Shown in pieces: positions 9,418 through 18,188 of a stretch of DNA of 64,000 bases (positions are counted from its first letter, which is position 1; every line of letters starts with the position of its first letter). The notes under the pieces were generated by a model. The model ran no database searches. It saw only the letters and a list, made by a program, of their open reading frames with translations, and had not been told where the DNA came from. The translations under genes and the position numbers were made by a program. The DNA is from Mangrovivirga halotolerans. Lineage in GTDB: Bacteria; Bacteroidota; Bacteroidia; Cytophagales; Cyclobacteriaceae. Location: positions 542,028 through 606,027 of the forward strand of contig NZ_JAPFQN010000003.1 of assembly GCF_026241165.1 (NCBI RefSeq), read 5' to 3'.

Positions 9418-9437
9418 TTTTAGTTAATGTATAATTG

Positions 9438-9472
9438 AGCGGTAATCATTAAATTGGTTACCGCTTTTATTT
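9438..9472 (+). terminator. Internal terminator between the SusCD block and the second S51 gene
   Basis: AGCGGTAATCA (9438-9448) pairs with TGGTTACCGCT (9455-9465) over 11 bp with one G-U pair, around a 6-nt loop, followed by TTTATTTTAAAT. It lies 15 bp before the next ATG, so it should lower or end transcription from the susCD promoter. The next gene must then depend on readthrough or its own promoter. Confidence 0.75.
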
Positions 9473-9486
9473 TAAATATTAAAATC

Positions 9487-10383
9487 ATGAAATATATCTA
9501 TCTGATTCTTAGTTGCTTTGTCTTTTATGCTTGTACAGAAGGTAACAATCAGAACAATACAGAATTTGATGAAAGGGATTCAGCCGATACTACACAAGTT
9601 AATTTGAATAAAGGATCACTTATTATCATTGGTGGAGGAAGCCGACCTGAAGAAATGATAAAAAGAATTGTGACCGAATCAGGAATTGATACTACTGGTT
9701 ATGGAATGATCCTTCCAATGTCAAGTATTGAACCGGATTCATCCAACTGGTATGCTAAAAAGCAATTTAGTGATCTGGGATATGAAAATATATATGGTGT
9801 TGAATACGATTCAGTATCAGGGTATCGTGAGACTCAAATTGATTCATTATCCAATGCATCTTTGATTTATATTTCTGGAGGAGATCAAAGAAGATTTATG
9901 CAAAGAATAGCCGGTACCAGGATTGGAAATATAATCAGAGACAGATACGCTGAAGGAGCAGTAATAGCAGGCACCTCCGCCGGAGCTGCTGTTCAAAGTC
10001 GAAGGATGATTACCGGAGATGAAAGAAAGTATCCTGAATACCATACCACCTACAGACACCTGGAAGAAGAAAACTTTGACTGGACTGAAGGTCTTGCGCT
10101 CATCGATGGAGTAATTATTGATCAGCATTTTGTTAAGAGATCCAGGTATAACCGGTTATTAACAGCTATCATGACTTTTCCGGATGAGATTGGAGTTGGT
10201 ATTGATGAATCTACTGCCATTATTGTAAAAGGAGATTCTGCTGAGGTGATCGGTGAAAGCCAGGTTATTACTTTTGAGAATTCTAATCAAAATGTAAATA
10301 GAAAGAACGGAAAACTTGGGACAAAAGGAATAATTCTGGATATTTATCTCCCGGGGGATAATTTTTACCTTAAACAGAAATAA
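9487..10383 (+). CDS. Lipoprotein peptidase S51 (cyanophycinase CphB-like)
   Basis: A 298-aa single-domain S51 peptidase. I chose the ATG at 9487 because it begins a classic lipoprotein signal with FYAC (Cys16); an upstream TTG at 9454 lies inside the terminator hairpin. Catalytic features are all present: GGDQ (131-134), GTSAG (162-166, Ser164), DQHF with His214, and IGVGIDESTA. Length and motif spacing fit CphB, which releases beta-Asp-Arg dipeptides from cyanophycin. It is only distantly similar to the tandem-domain enzyme at the start of the locus. As a lipoprotein it could act in the periplasm or at the surface, trimming imported oligomers (inferred). It is followed after 23 bp by a transporter gene. 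Confidence 0.87.
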   Translation: MKYIYLILSCFVFYACTEGNNQNNTEFDERDSADTTQVNLNKGSLIIIGGGSRPEEMIKRIVTESGIDTTGYGMILPMSSIEPDSSNWYAKKQFSDLGYENIYGVEYDSVSGYRETQIDSLSNASLIYISGGDQRRFMQRIAGTRIGNIIRDRYAEGAVIAGTSAGAAVQSRRMITGDERKYPEYHTTYRHLEEENFDWTEGLALIDGVIIDQHFVKRSRYNRLLTAIMTFPDEIGVGIDESTAIIVKGDSAEVIGESQVITFENSNQNVNRKNGKLGTKGIILDIYLPGDNFYLKQK

Positions 10384-10406
10384 TTTAAACCACACAACAC
10401 ACACGA

Positions 10407-11786
10407 ATGATGAAGATTAGAAGAGTTCCTGATACTCTGGTAATAATTTTTTGTTTTTTAATCTTATTTACAATTCTCACCTGGATAATTCCTTCCGGCG
10501 AATATGAAAAAGAAACAATTACATTGTCAAATGGCAGTGAGCGTGAAGTGTTAATTCCGGGCACTTATCACTATGTAGAAGAGAACCCACAAGGATTTTT
10601 AGATTTCCTAATGACTCCGATCAAAGGATTTATAGGAGGGTCACAGATTATTGGGTTTATATTAATAGTTGGAGGTGCTTTTTCGGTTTTTAACAGAACA
10701 GGAGCTGTAACAGCTTCACTTCAGTCGCTTGTTCGATTTTGTGAAAAACACCCTACAGCAAAAGGAGTGATCATTCCGCTAATCATAATATTCTTTTCAA
10801 TTATGGGGGCCACCTTCGGAATGAGTGAGGAGGTACTGGTTTTTGTGTTACTAACGATTCCGATGGCGAAATCGCTGGGTTATGATACTATAACGGGAAT
10901 TGCCATACCTTTTGTTGGTGCCGGAGCAGGATTTGCAGGGGCAATAACCAACCCATTTACAATAGGTATTGCTCAGGAGATTGCAGAAGTACCTATGTTT
11001 AGTGGATATGAATACAGGATGGTCGTATGGGTAGTGTTAACATTTTTGGCTGTGTTTTACATCATGAGGTATGCCAGGAAAATATATAATCCTGCATTAG
11101 TGGAGACGGGAACAGAAAGTGAGGTTGAGCAGGTCAGCTTTACACCAATAAGGAAAGTCACCTTGTTTCTGTTATTCGGAGGTTTGGCAATTATCCTTCT
11201 TGGAGTAACCCGATATGGCTGGTATATCAATGAAATTGCGGCAGTATTTTTTGGTATGGGATTATTATCCGCAGTTATCAACAGGATGAATATACAGGAA
11301 GCTGTCGATGCGTTTAAGACAGGGGCTGGAGATGTTTTAACTGCAGGATTGGTTGTTGCCTTAAGTAAAGGACTGTTGATTCTTGCTGAGGATGGTAAAA
11401 TTATTGAAACGATTTTACATGGATTAGCTTCATTAGCTGAAGGATGGCCGAAAGCTATTTCTGTGGAAATGATGTTTGTAGTTCAGAGTTTATTGAACTT
11501 TTTCCTGCCAAGTGGTAGTGGTCAGGCTGTTTTAACTATGCCAATTATGGCACCTCTAAGTGATTTGTTAGGCATCTCAAGACAGACTGCTGTATTAGCC
11601 TTTCAATTTGGTGATGGCTTATCGAATTTGATTATTCCAACCAGTGCAGTGACTATGGGAGTTCTTTCTATCGGTAAAGTGCCTTATGAAAAATGGTTGA
11701 AGTGGATGCTTCCCCTCTTTTTTATAATGGTTATTGCATCAGGAATATTGCTACTATTACCGGCAATTGTATTTGGCTGGAATTAA
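10407..11786 (+). CDS. YfcC/DcuC-superfamily inner-membrane carrier
   Basis: A 459-aa polytopic membrane protein with about 12 hydrophobic segments. Family marks of the YfcC (PF03606) group include the N-terminal TWIIPSGEYE, the FGMSEE loop, GAGAGFAGAITNPFTIG and, in the C-terminal half, LPSGSGQAVLTMPIMAPL. Relatives include carriers annotated as C4-dicarboxylate transporters and as arginine/ornithine antiporters. It lies 23 bp after the S51 lipoprotein gene and ends at a strong terminator. It probably brings the liberated dipeptide, arginine or aspartate into the cytoplasm; the exact substrate cannot be read from the sequence. Confidence 0.85.
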   Translation: MMKIRRVPDTLVIIFCFLILFTILTWIIPSGEYEKETITLSNGSEREVLIPGTYHYVEENPQGFLDFLMTPIKGFIGGSQIIGFILIVGGAFSVFNRTGAVTASLQSLVRFCEKHPTAKGVIIPLIIIFFSIMGATFGMSEEVLVFVLLTIPMAKSLGYDTITGIAIPFVGAGAGFAGAITNPFTIGIAQEIAEVPMFSGYEYRMVVWVVLTFLAVFYIMRYARKIYNPALVETGTESEVEQVSFTPIRKVTLFLLFGGLAIILLGVTRYGWYINEIAAVFFGMGLLSAVINRMNIQEAVDAFKTGAGDVLTAGLVVALSKGLLILAEDGKIIETILHGLASLAEGWPKAISVEMMFVVQSLLNFFLPSGSGQAVLTMPIMAPLSDLLGISRQTAVLAFQFGDGLSNLIIPTSAVTMGVLSIGKVPYEKWLKWMLPLFFIMVIASGILLLLPAIVFGWN

Positions 11787-11822
11787 TATTTAATACTTAA
11801 ATCTCTGTGAACTGACCAAAAG

Positions 11823-11850
11823 AGCCGGCAAAAAATGTCGGCTTTTTTAT
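11823..11850 (+). terminator. Terminator after the YfcC gene
   Basis: AGCCGGCA (11823-11830) pairs with TGTCGGCT (11836-11843) with one G-U pair and is followed by TTTTTTAT. glpF converges on it from the other side and ends at 11847, so the hairpin may serve both strands. Confidence 0.8.
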
Positions 11851-12584
11851 TTGATATAAAGAAATATTCCTGTTGCTATGGCAGCACCTACCAGAGGTCC
11901 AAATATTGGTATAATACCATATTTCCAATCTGTCTCAGCATGTTTTCGAATTGGAAGAAAAGAATATACTAACCTGGGCCCTAAATCTCGCGCCGGGTTG
12001 ATAGCATATCCTGTGGTGCCTCCCAGGCTCAAACCAATTCCAAATACCAGGAGTCCTACGGGCAGTGCATCAAGAGCCCCGAGCCCAACTCGTGCTGATT
12101 GAATTCCATCAATTTCTAATAATGGTTTACTCATGTAAAGGACCGCAAAGACCAGTACGAAAGTTCCGATGATCTCTGAGAATAAATTATTGAAATTATT
12201 TCTGATTGCTGGTGTAGTGCAAAAACAGGCTTTTTTTAATTCACCATCCTGGGTGCGCCTGAAATGCTCCAGGTAAAAAAGATATACGCAATAGGCACCG
12301 GTCATTGCACCAGCCATTTGAGCCATTATATATTGAGTTACCTTCGACCATTCAAAAAGTCCTGAAAGAGCCAACCCGAAAGTTACAGCAGGGTTTATAT
12401 GGGCTCCACTAAATTGACCTACAATGAATACGGCTATGAAAACAGCCATTCCCCAGCCAAAAGTAATGACAATCCATCCACTATTGTTGCCTTTGGTATC
12501 CTTTAATACCACATTAGCCACAACACCATTTCCTAGTAAAATCAGTAAAAAAGTCCCAATGAATTCTGCAAAATATTCGTTCAT
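11847..12584 (-). CDS. glpF: Glycerol facilitator (MIP/aquaglyceroporin)
   Basis: A 245-aa MIP-family channel that lets glycerol diffuse across the inner membrane. It has six hydrophobic segments and both pore motifs: INPAVTFG in the first half and INPARDLGPR in the second. The Arg and Asp after the second NPA are typical of glycerol-conducting members. It is the last gene of a glpK-glpD-glpF operon, and its start overlaps the glpD stop by 4 bp, which indicates translational coupling. Once inside, glycerol is trapped by the kinase and oxidised by GlpD. Confidence 0.95.
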   Translation of the reverse strand: MNEYFAEFIGTFLLILLGNGVVANVVLKDTKGNNSGWIVITFGWGMAVFIAVFIVGQFSGAHINPAVTFGLALSGLFEWSKVTQYIMAQMAGAMTGAYCVYLFYLEHFRRTQDGELKKACFCTTPAIRNNFNNLFSEIIGTFVLVFAVLYMSKPLLEIDGIQSARVGLGALDALPVGLLVFGIGLSLGGTTGYAINPARDLGPRLVYSFLPIRKHAETDWKYGIIPIFGPLVGAAIATGIFLYIK

Positions 12585-14158
12585 TCCTGAATATAATATT
12601 GTGAAGCGAGTTTATTATAATTTTCAATCTGGTTTTTGATCCAGTTTTTATCTTTACCTAGTTCTTTTGCCAGAATTTTGGCTGTTTCCGGGGCTATCCG
12701 AATACTTTCCCTGGCATCAAGAAGTAAAGCCCTGGTTCGACGGGAAAGTACATCTTCGACCGTTTGCGCCATTTCTTCCCTGGCTGCCCAAACAACCTGG
12801 ACCTTTTTTATTTGAAGTTCCTCACTGAGCCACCCTTTGTAATCAGGATTATTATTTTCAATTTCAAGTAAGTCTTCTTTATGTCTTCCATAAACAGACA
12901 TCGGGTTGCTACCCGGTACTGTATTTCTATCATAACCATCGATTGGTAATCGTTCGGTAATACATTTTCTGTCTGCCAATCCAGCGATCATTATTGCGTT
13001 ATCAACAGCATCTTCGGCCATTTTCCGGTAAGTAGTCCATTTACCACCGATAACTGTAATAAGCCCGGAAAGAGAAATTAGTACCTTATGGTGCCTGGAG
13101 ATCTCTTTTGTGCTCATCTCATCCCCATCTTCTGGAGCAGCTAGTGGTCTTAATCCGGCGAAAATACTTTTAATGTCTTTTTTTGTTGGCTTTTTGGAAA
13201 GGTACTGACCCGCTGTTTCAAGTATAAAATCAATTTCTTCTTTCAAAGCCTGGGGTTCAAGATCAATATCATCGATCAATGTATCAGTTGTACCAACAAC
13301 TACTCTGTTATACCAGGGTACAGCAAACATTACTCGACCATCTGAAGTTTGTGGAACCATGATTGCATAGCTTTCTGGTTGAAAGCTCTTATCAAAAACC
13401 AGGTGAATTCCCTGACTTGGACGGATCATGGGTTTAACATCCGGCTCATCCATTTTCTTTATTGAATCAGCGAAAACTCCCGTAGCATTTATCACCGATT
13501 TTGCGAGGATTTTATATTCTTTTCCTGTTTCAAGATCTTTGGCTATAACACCTTTTATCATCAAGTCTTCTTCATCTTTCAGTAAGTCTACTACTTCCAT
13601 ATAATTTAACAATACCCCATTATACTCTTCTGCAGTCATAGCTAAACTGATTGCCATACGGGCATCATCAAATTGTCCATCCTGGTAAACAATTCCGCCT
13701 CTCAGATCACGTTGAGAAATAGTTGGTAATGCATCTATCGTTTCTTCTTTCGAAATACTTTTTGATGGTCCAAGTCCAAGTTTACCTGCCATCAGGTCAT
13801 ATACTTTAAGACCAATTGTATAAAAAGGACCATTCCACCATTCGTAGGAGGGAATCACAAAAGATAAATTTCTGACAAGATGAGGAGCATTTTGCATCAT
13901 TAATCCTCGTTCTTTCAATGCTTCAATAACTAGTGATACATCTCCCTGTTGTAGATATCTAACCCCGCCATGTACAAGTTTGGTACTTCTGCTTGAAGTG
14001 CCTTTTGCGAAATCAGATTGTTCTAGCAGTAGCGTTTTAAACCCTCTTGAAGCCGAGTCAACGGCAATTCCCAAGCCAGTTGCGCCACCGCCGATCACCA
14101 ATACATCCCAAGGTTCTGTATTATCCTCTATTTTTTTTATCTGCTTTTCCCTATTCAT
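12581..14158 (-). CDS. glpD: FAD-dependent glycerol-3-phosphate dehydrogenase
   Basis: A 525-aa membrane-associated flavoenzyme that oxidises glycerol-3-phosphate to dihydroxyacetone phosphate and passes electrons to quinone. The FAD-binding motif VLVIGGGATGLGIAVD lies near residue 20, followed by the conserved GTSSRSTKLVHGGVRYL. The DAO fold is followed by a C-terminal helical domain (about 390-525) with the family VQVVWAAREEMA stretch. Length is usual. It lies 11 bp after glpK and overlaps glpF by 4 bp. No separate promoter is evident. Confidence 0.95.
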   Translation of the reverse strand: MNREKQIKKIEDNTEPWDVLVIGGGATGLGIAVDSASRGFKTLLLEQSDFAKGTSSRSTKLVHGGVRYLQQGDVSLVIEALKERGLMMQNAPHLVRNLSFVIPSYEWWNGPFYTIGLKVYDLMAGKLGLGPSKSISKEETIDALPTISQRDLRGGIVYQDGQFDDARMAISLAMTAEEYNGVLLNYMEVVDLLKDEEDLMIKGVIAKDLETGKEYKILAKSVINATGVFADSIKKMDEPDVKPMIRPSQGIHLVFDKSFQPESYAIMVPQTSDGRVMFAVPWYNRVVVGTTDTLIDDIDLEPQALKEEIDFILETAGQYLSKKPTKKDIKSIFAGLRPLAAPEDGDEMSTKEISRHHKVLISLSGLITVIGGKWTTYRKMAEDAVDNAIMIAGLADRKCITERLPIDGYDRNTVPGSNPMSVYGRHKEDLLEIENNNPDYKGWLSEELQIKKVQVVWAAREEMAQTVEDVLSRRTRALLLDARESIRIAPETAKILAKELGKDKNWIKNQIENYNKLASQYYIQE

Positions 14159-14169
14159 GTGATATGGCT

Positions 14170-15660
14170 TTACTTGTTCCAGTTTTTAGCTCTTTCGAGT
14201 CCCTTTCTCCAGTTATTAATAGTTATTTTAACCTGATCAGTTTGCTTCTCAGGTTCAAAGGTTCTTTCTGCTTCCCATAATTTTTGGATTTCGTCAATTC
14301 CCGACCAGAATCCGGTTGCCAGGCCAGCCATATATGCAGCTCCTAAAGCGGTTGTTTCTGTTATTTTCGGGCGGGTGACTTTTTGACCAATAAGATCTGA
14401 TTGAATCTGCATTAACAGGTTGTTAACAGCAGCACCACCGTCAACACGTAAATCGATAATTTCAATTCCAGAATCCTCAGTCATTGTAGAAATCACGTCC
14501 ATGGATTGTAGTGCAATACTTTCCAATGCAGCCCTGGCAATATGAGCTTTCCCGGTTCCTCTTGTCAGGCCAATAATAGTTCCGGTGGCGTATTGATCCC
14601 AATGAGGCGCTCCTAATCCAACAAATGCCGGTATCAACACAACCCCTCCATTGTTATCAACTGAAAGAGCCAGATTTTCAATGTCTGCAGCATGCTTGAT
14701 GATTTGTAATTGATCTCTTAGCCACTGAATTATGGCTCCCCCGATAAAAATACTTCCTTCAAGAGCATAATTAATTTTATTATTTATCTGCCAGGCTATG
14801 GTTGTTAAAAGATTATGTTCAGAGATAATAGCTTCTGTACCTGTATTCATTACGACAAAGCAACCGGTTCCGTAAGTGTTTTTAGTCATTCCTTTTTCAA
14901 TACACATCTGGCCAAAAAGAGCGCCTTGTTGATCGCCGATCATTCCTGCTATGGGTATTTCGGCTCCAAAATGATTTTTGATAGTTTTGCCATATACTTC
15001 ACTGGTGGACTTAACTTCCGGTAACAGGCTGTCAGGTATATCAAATATTTCTAATAATTCTTTATCCCATTGGAGCTCATGAATATTAAAAAGCATGGTC
15101 CTTGAGGCATTGGTAACATCGGTGATATGTATTTTTCCATGAGTCAATCGCCAGGCTAACCATGTATCAACAGTACCAAAAGCCAGTTTTCCTTCTTCTG
15201 CTTTTTCTCTTGCTCCGTCAACATTATCGAGGATCCATCTGATTTTTGAAGCTGAAAAATATGCATCGATCAGTAATCCGGTTTTCTGATGGATTATATC
15301 GGTATACCCTTTGTCTTTTAATTCATCACAATATTCAGCTGTGCGTCGGTCTTGCCAGACAATAGCATTGTAGATCGGTTCACTTGTTTCTCTGTCCCAA
15401 ATTAATGTAGTTTCACGCTGATTGGTTATTCCGATTGAATTTATATTTGCAGCAGAGATGTTGTGTTTTTTGATAACGTCTCTTACAACGAATTTTTGTG
15501 TTGCCCAGATTTCTTCCGGATTGTGTTCCACCCAGCCAGGATGTGGGAAAATCTGGTCAAATTCTTTTGCTGATATTCTTTCGATTTGCCCAGATTGATT
15601 AAAAAGTATAGCCCTGTTGCTGGTAGTACCAGCATCGAGAGATAAGATGTATTCACTCAT
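14170..15660 (-). CDS. glpK: Glycerol kinase
   Basis: A 496-aa FGGY-family kinase that phosphorylates glycerol with ATP to sn-glycerol-3-phosphate. It begins with the phosphate-binding [14 protein letters not shown] and shows [16 protein letters not shown], the active-site [12 protein letters not shown], the NTYGTGCF loop and the C-terminal [16 protein letters not shown] signature. Full length. It is the first gene of the glpKDF operon, with an 88-bp gap before the next upstream gene on the same strand. No operator is recognised in that gap. Confidence 0.96.
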   Translation of the reverse strand: MSEYILSLDAGTTSNRAILFNQSGQIERISAKEFDQIFPHPGWVEHNPEEIWATQKFVVRDVIKKHNISAANINSIGITNQRETTLIWDRETSEPIYNAIVWQDRRTAEYCDELKDKGYTDIIHQKTGLLIDAYFSASKIRWILDNVDGAREKAEEGKLAFGTVDTWLAWRLTHGKIHITDVTNASRTMLFNIHELQWDKELLEIFDIPDSLLPEVKSTSEVYGKTIKNHFGAEIPIAGMIGDQQGALFGQMCIEKGMTKNTYGTGCFVVMNTGTEAIISEHNLLTTIAWQINNKINYALEGSIFIGGAIIQWLRDQLQIIKHAADIENLALSVDNNGGVVLIPAFVGLGAPHWDQYATGTIIGLTRGTGKAHIARAALESIALQSMDVISTMTEDSGIEIIDLRVDGGAAVNNLLMQIQSDLIGQKVTRPKITETTALGAAYMAGLATGFWSGIDEIQKLWEAERTFEPEKQTDQVKITINNWRKGLERAKNWNK

Positions 15661-15748
15661 TTGTATGTTGGTTGGGTTATAATCCTATTAATTTAAATAA
15701 TTAACAGGAGATATATGAGTAAATGAGTGATGAGTATTATAAAATTTG

Positions 15749-16192
15749 CTAATAAGTATCCAGAGAAAGGTTTATTTGTTTGGTTTCTCCTCTCCGTAAA
15801 TCAATCATGCATTCTGTGAATTCCGGAGCTTTTAATTTAGGCCATACATTATTAGAAAAGCAAAAAGGCTCTTTTGGAATGCCAATAAAATTTTTATCCA
15901 TCTCACCGTTTTCATTCAGATCATGATGCACTGCAATAGCATACACATCTTCGGGAAGCTTAAAAGTGATTCTCAGTTTGTTGGAAGTGACTTTTTCTAT
16001 ATGATATTTATATAGATCTTCTTCAGAAAGAAATTTGTTTTGTTGGTTGTAAACTGATATTCTGAGTTTGCCTGAAATATTGGTAATATTCGAAACAGTT
16101 AATACAAGTTCACCCTGGTTGTCGTTCTTTTTAATTCCAAATCCTGAACAAAGCAGAACTATAAGTGATAATATCGTTATTTGTTTAAACAC
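15749..16192 (-). CDS. DUF2141 family secreted protein
   Basis: A 147-aa protein with an N-terminal signal peptide and a single DUF2141 domain. The family block is VHHDLNENGEMDKNFIGIPK followed by EPFCFSNN. Members are small beta-sandwich exported proteins of unknown biochemical role, common in Bacteroidota. It follows a close paralogue, which lies 50 bp upstream on the same strand, and the pair looks like a tandem duplication. The Cys in its signal region (VLLCSGFG) is not a clear lipobox. Function unknown. Confidence 0.75.
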   Translation of the reverse strand: MFKQITILSLIVLLCSGFGIKKNDNQGELVLTVSNITNISGKLRISVYNQQNKFLSEEDLYKYHIEKVTSNKLRITFKLPEDVYAIAVHHDLNENGEMDKNFIGIPKEPFCFSNNVWPKLKAPEFTECMIDLRRGETKQINLSLDTY

Positions 16193-16242
16193 ACTATTAA
16201 AATCGATTAGTGCATTTATTGTTTTAAAAAAGCCTCTGTTTT

Positions 16243-16689
16243 TTAATATTTATTTAACTGGATTTCCAAATTTTTTATTTCATCAGGCTTAATTTCAAAT
16301 TTACAATCTTCAAATTTTGGGGCTGAAAATTTTAATTTAAAGTTGTTGGAAAATCCATAGGGTTCTTTCGGAATACCCAGAATGTTTCTTTTCATTTTTC
16401 CATCGTTGTCAATGTCGTGATAAGCAGCGATAGCATATTCGCCAGGAGGCAGGGAAAATGAAATAACTTCAATAGGTTGGGAGGGTGGAAAAATTTTGTA
16501 TTTAAAAATATCTTTCAGCGATAAAAAATCATTTTCCCTGGTGTAAACAGAGACTTTTATCTCTCCTTCAAAGGTTTTTATGTTGTTAATTTCTATTTGA
16601 AGATTGTCGGTTTGACAATGTATTTCTATAACCGAAATAAATAGAATTGATAGAGAATAAAATAAGTTTTCTACCGATAATGATTTCAT
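16243..16689 (-). CDS. DUF2141 family secreted protein (tandem paralogue)
   Basis: A 148-aa exported DUF2141 protein, paralogous to the next gene downstream. The shared core reads YHDIDNDGKMKRNILGIPK then EPYGFSNN. A hydrophobic N-terminus (about residues 8-24) serves as signal peptide. The two copies clearly align in their C-terminal halves, where the small acidic D-x-N-x-D/E loop could bind a cation; that reading is speculative. A terminator (16701-16738) separates it from the lipoprotein gene upstream, so it probably has its own promoter. Function unknown. Confidence 0.75.
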   Translation of the reverse strand: MKSLSVENLFYSLSILFISVIEIHCQTDNLQIEINNIKTFEGEIKVSVYTRENDFLSLKDIFKYKIFPPSQPIEVISFSLPPGEYAIAAYHDIDNDGKMKRNILGIPKEPYGFSNNFKLKFSAPKFEDCKFEIKPDEIKNLEIQLNKY

Positions 16690-16700
16690 GATAGAAGTTA

Positions 16701-16738
16701 AAAAAAAACAGGCTAAATAAATTGAAGCCTGCTTTTAA
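16701..16738 (-). terminator. Terminator of the 16765-18042 gene
   Basis: On the minus strand AGGCTT-type arms (CAGGCT 16709-16714 with AGCCTG 16726-16731) are followed by a run of nine T residues (16701-16708 region on the plus strand reads as A). Confidence 0.7.
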
Positions 16739-16764
16739 ATTTTAATTTAAACTAATCAAAGTTT

Positions 16765-18042
16765 TTATCTTCCATTATAATTTTCCGGGATTTCTTTTTC
16801 ACGGTTAAGCCATAATATGCTTCTCATCCAGTCAGGTAGATCGTTAAGATAAACACTGCCCTCACCATTTTCTGGCCAAATAGTATAACTATGTTCACTA
16901 AAAAAGTCATGGTTTATATTAACTCGATAAAGTTTATTGCCTAGCTTATCGAATAAATCTCCTTTAATGATTTTATTACCATTAAACTCAGTAGGAACAA
17001 AATACCCTTTTAGATTTTCTTCTTCCACAGTGATATCATAATACTTCACTTTGTATATTTTTTCACCCTGATCATTTAGGTATTTATGTACAAATATATA
17101 ATCAGTGAATTGTATTCCATCAATAAAATCATATCGGTGCTCGTGATATTCTAACATTTTATTATCGATGGTAAATTTGCTGGTATGGTCAATATAATAT
17201 TGTTGTTGCTTTGATAATTTATATAGAGTGTTGCTGAAAATATCATTTTCATACTCATAGGAATTAAATTCATAAATTTCTCTTTCGCCATTAACTATTC
17301 TAGTTTTATAAAAATTAGATGCTCGATTATTTTCGTATTGCCATTGATATTCTCCATATTTTACTGAATCAGTGTTATAATAATAAATTGCGAGAATGTC
17401 TTTGCTTTCACTGCGAGCAAATTGGATGAAACTTTTATCGTCCCTGGTGATTTTGGAAATTTCAAAATCTTCATTATAAAAATAATTTTTAGTGAAATAG
17501 CCGGTTAATGAAGATGAGGTTATGTATTTGTTTTCATCAAATTCAAAATTATATATATAGGTATTATTAGTTTCAGTAAAAGTGAGTTCAAAATTCTTTA
17601 TCATTCCGATCTTATCATAAGTTATATTATTGACTTCAAAATGACTTTGAGAAGACCATTTTTTGGAATAACTAAAAGATGTTATAATGCTATCTGAATT
17701 ATATGTGAAGTAATATCCTCCAAAGTAGACATTAAATTCACCAAATGAAGATTCGTGTAGTATTGTTCTTTTAACTTTCTTACCATCGAAAATATGTTCA
17801 AATCTGTCTTCTAATTTCTTTTCGCTTGGAAAAAGCTGTTCTAGGCTTACCAAGAAATTATTAAGGTTAAATGATTCCGTTTCGCTGATTTTAATAGTTG
17901 TTGTGTCAGCACCTTCAACAAAACGTGCATCCTCATTAAAACTGTTGTTATCATTTGGTTGCGGAGTAATGGTTTCAGGTTGAGAACATGAAAAAAATAA
18001 CATGAGGCTTACAGAAAGGCCTACTAATTTTAATAGCTTCAT
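16765..18042 (-). CDS. YD-repeat-like lipoprotein, family member 1
   Basis: A 425-aa lipoprotein with lipobox FFSC (Cys19). Residues about 45-70 hold the module GADTTTIKISETESFNLNNF, nearly identical in two other proteins of the window (28557-29816 and 29861-31084). The rest is rich in Tyr, Asn and Asp and consists of loosely repeated strands such as ITYDKIGMIKNFEL and FEFDENKYITSSSL, reminiscent of RHS/YD repeats but too divergent to assign confidently. A single copy here, flanked by terminators on both sides, suggests a monocistronic unit. Function unknown; surface exposure is plausible. Confidence 0.75.
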   Translation of the reverse strand: MKLLKLVGLSVSLMLFFSCSQPETITPQPNDNNSFNEDARFVEGADTTTIKISETESFNLNNFLVSLEQLFPSEKKLEDRFEHIFDGKKVKRTILHESSFGEFNVYFGGYYFTYNSDSIITSFSYSKKWSSQSHFEVNNITYDKIGMIKNFELTFTETNNTYIYNFEFDENKYITSSSLTGYFTKNYFYNEDFEISKITRDDKSFIQFARSESKDILAIYYYNTDSVKYGEYQWQYENNRASNFYKTRIVNGEREIYEFNSYEYENDIFSNTLYKLSKQQQYYIDHTSKFTIDNKMLEYHEHRYDFIDGIQFTDYIFVHKYLNDQGEKIYKVKYYDITVEEENLKGYFVPTEFNGNKIIKGDLFDKLGNKLYRVNINHDFFSEHSYTIWPENGEGSVYLNDLPDWMRSILWLNREKEIPENYNGR

Positions 18043-18133
18043 TACAATAAATTTATTGGTTGAAAAAAATAATTACATAGTTGAAGCGCGAATTAATAGT
18101 GAAATCTTATTAAATACAAGATTTATTTTAAAT

Positions 18134-18166
18134 AAAAAAAGAAGGCTGTATTTAACCTTCTTTTTT
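18134..18166 (-). terminator. Terminator after the vWA protein gene
   Basis: AAAAAAAGAAGG (18134-18145) pairs with CCTTCTTTTTT (18156-18166) around a 10-nt loop. It lies just downstream, on the minus strand, of the gene ending at 18189. Confidence 0.75.
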
Positions 18167-18188
18167 AACTGTTGCTTTTAATTATAAT

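Noticed and set aside
9454..9486. TTG start for the S51 lipoprotein gene
   Set aside because: It lies in a terminator hairpin and would put 11 residues ahead of a complete lipoprotein signal peptide.
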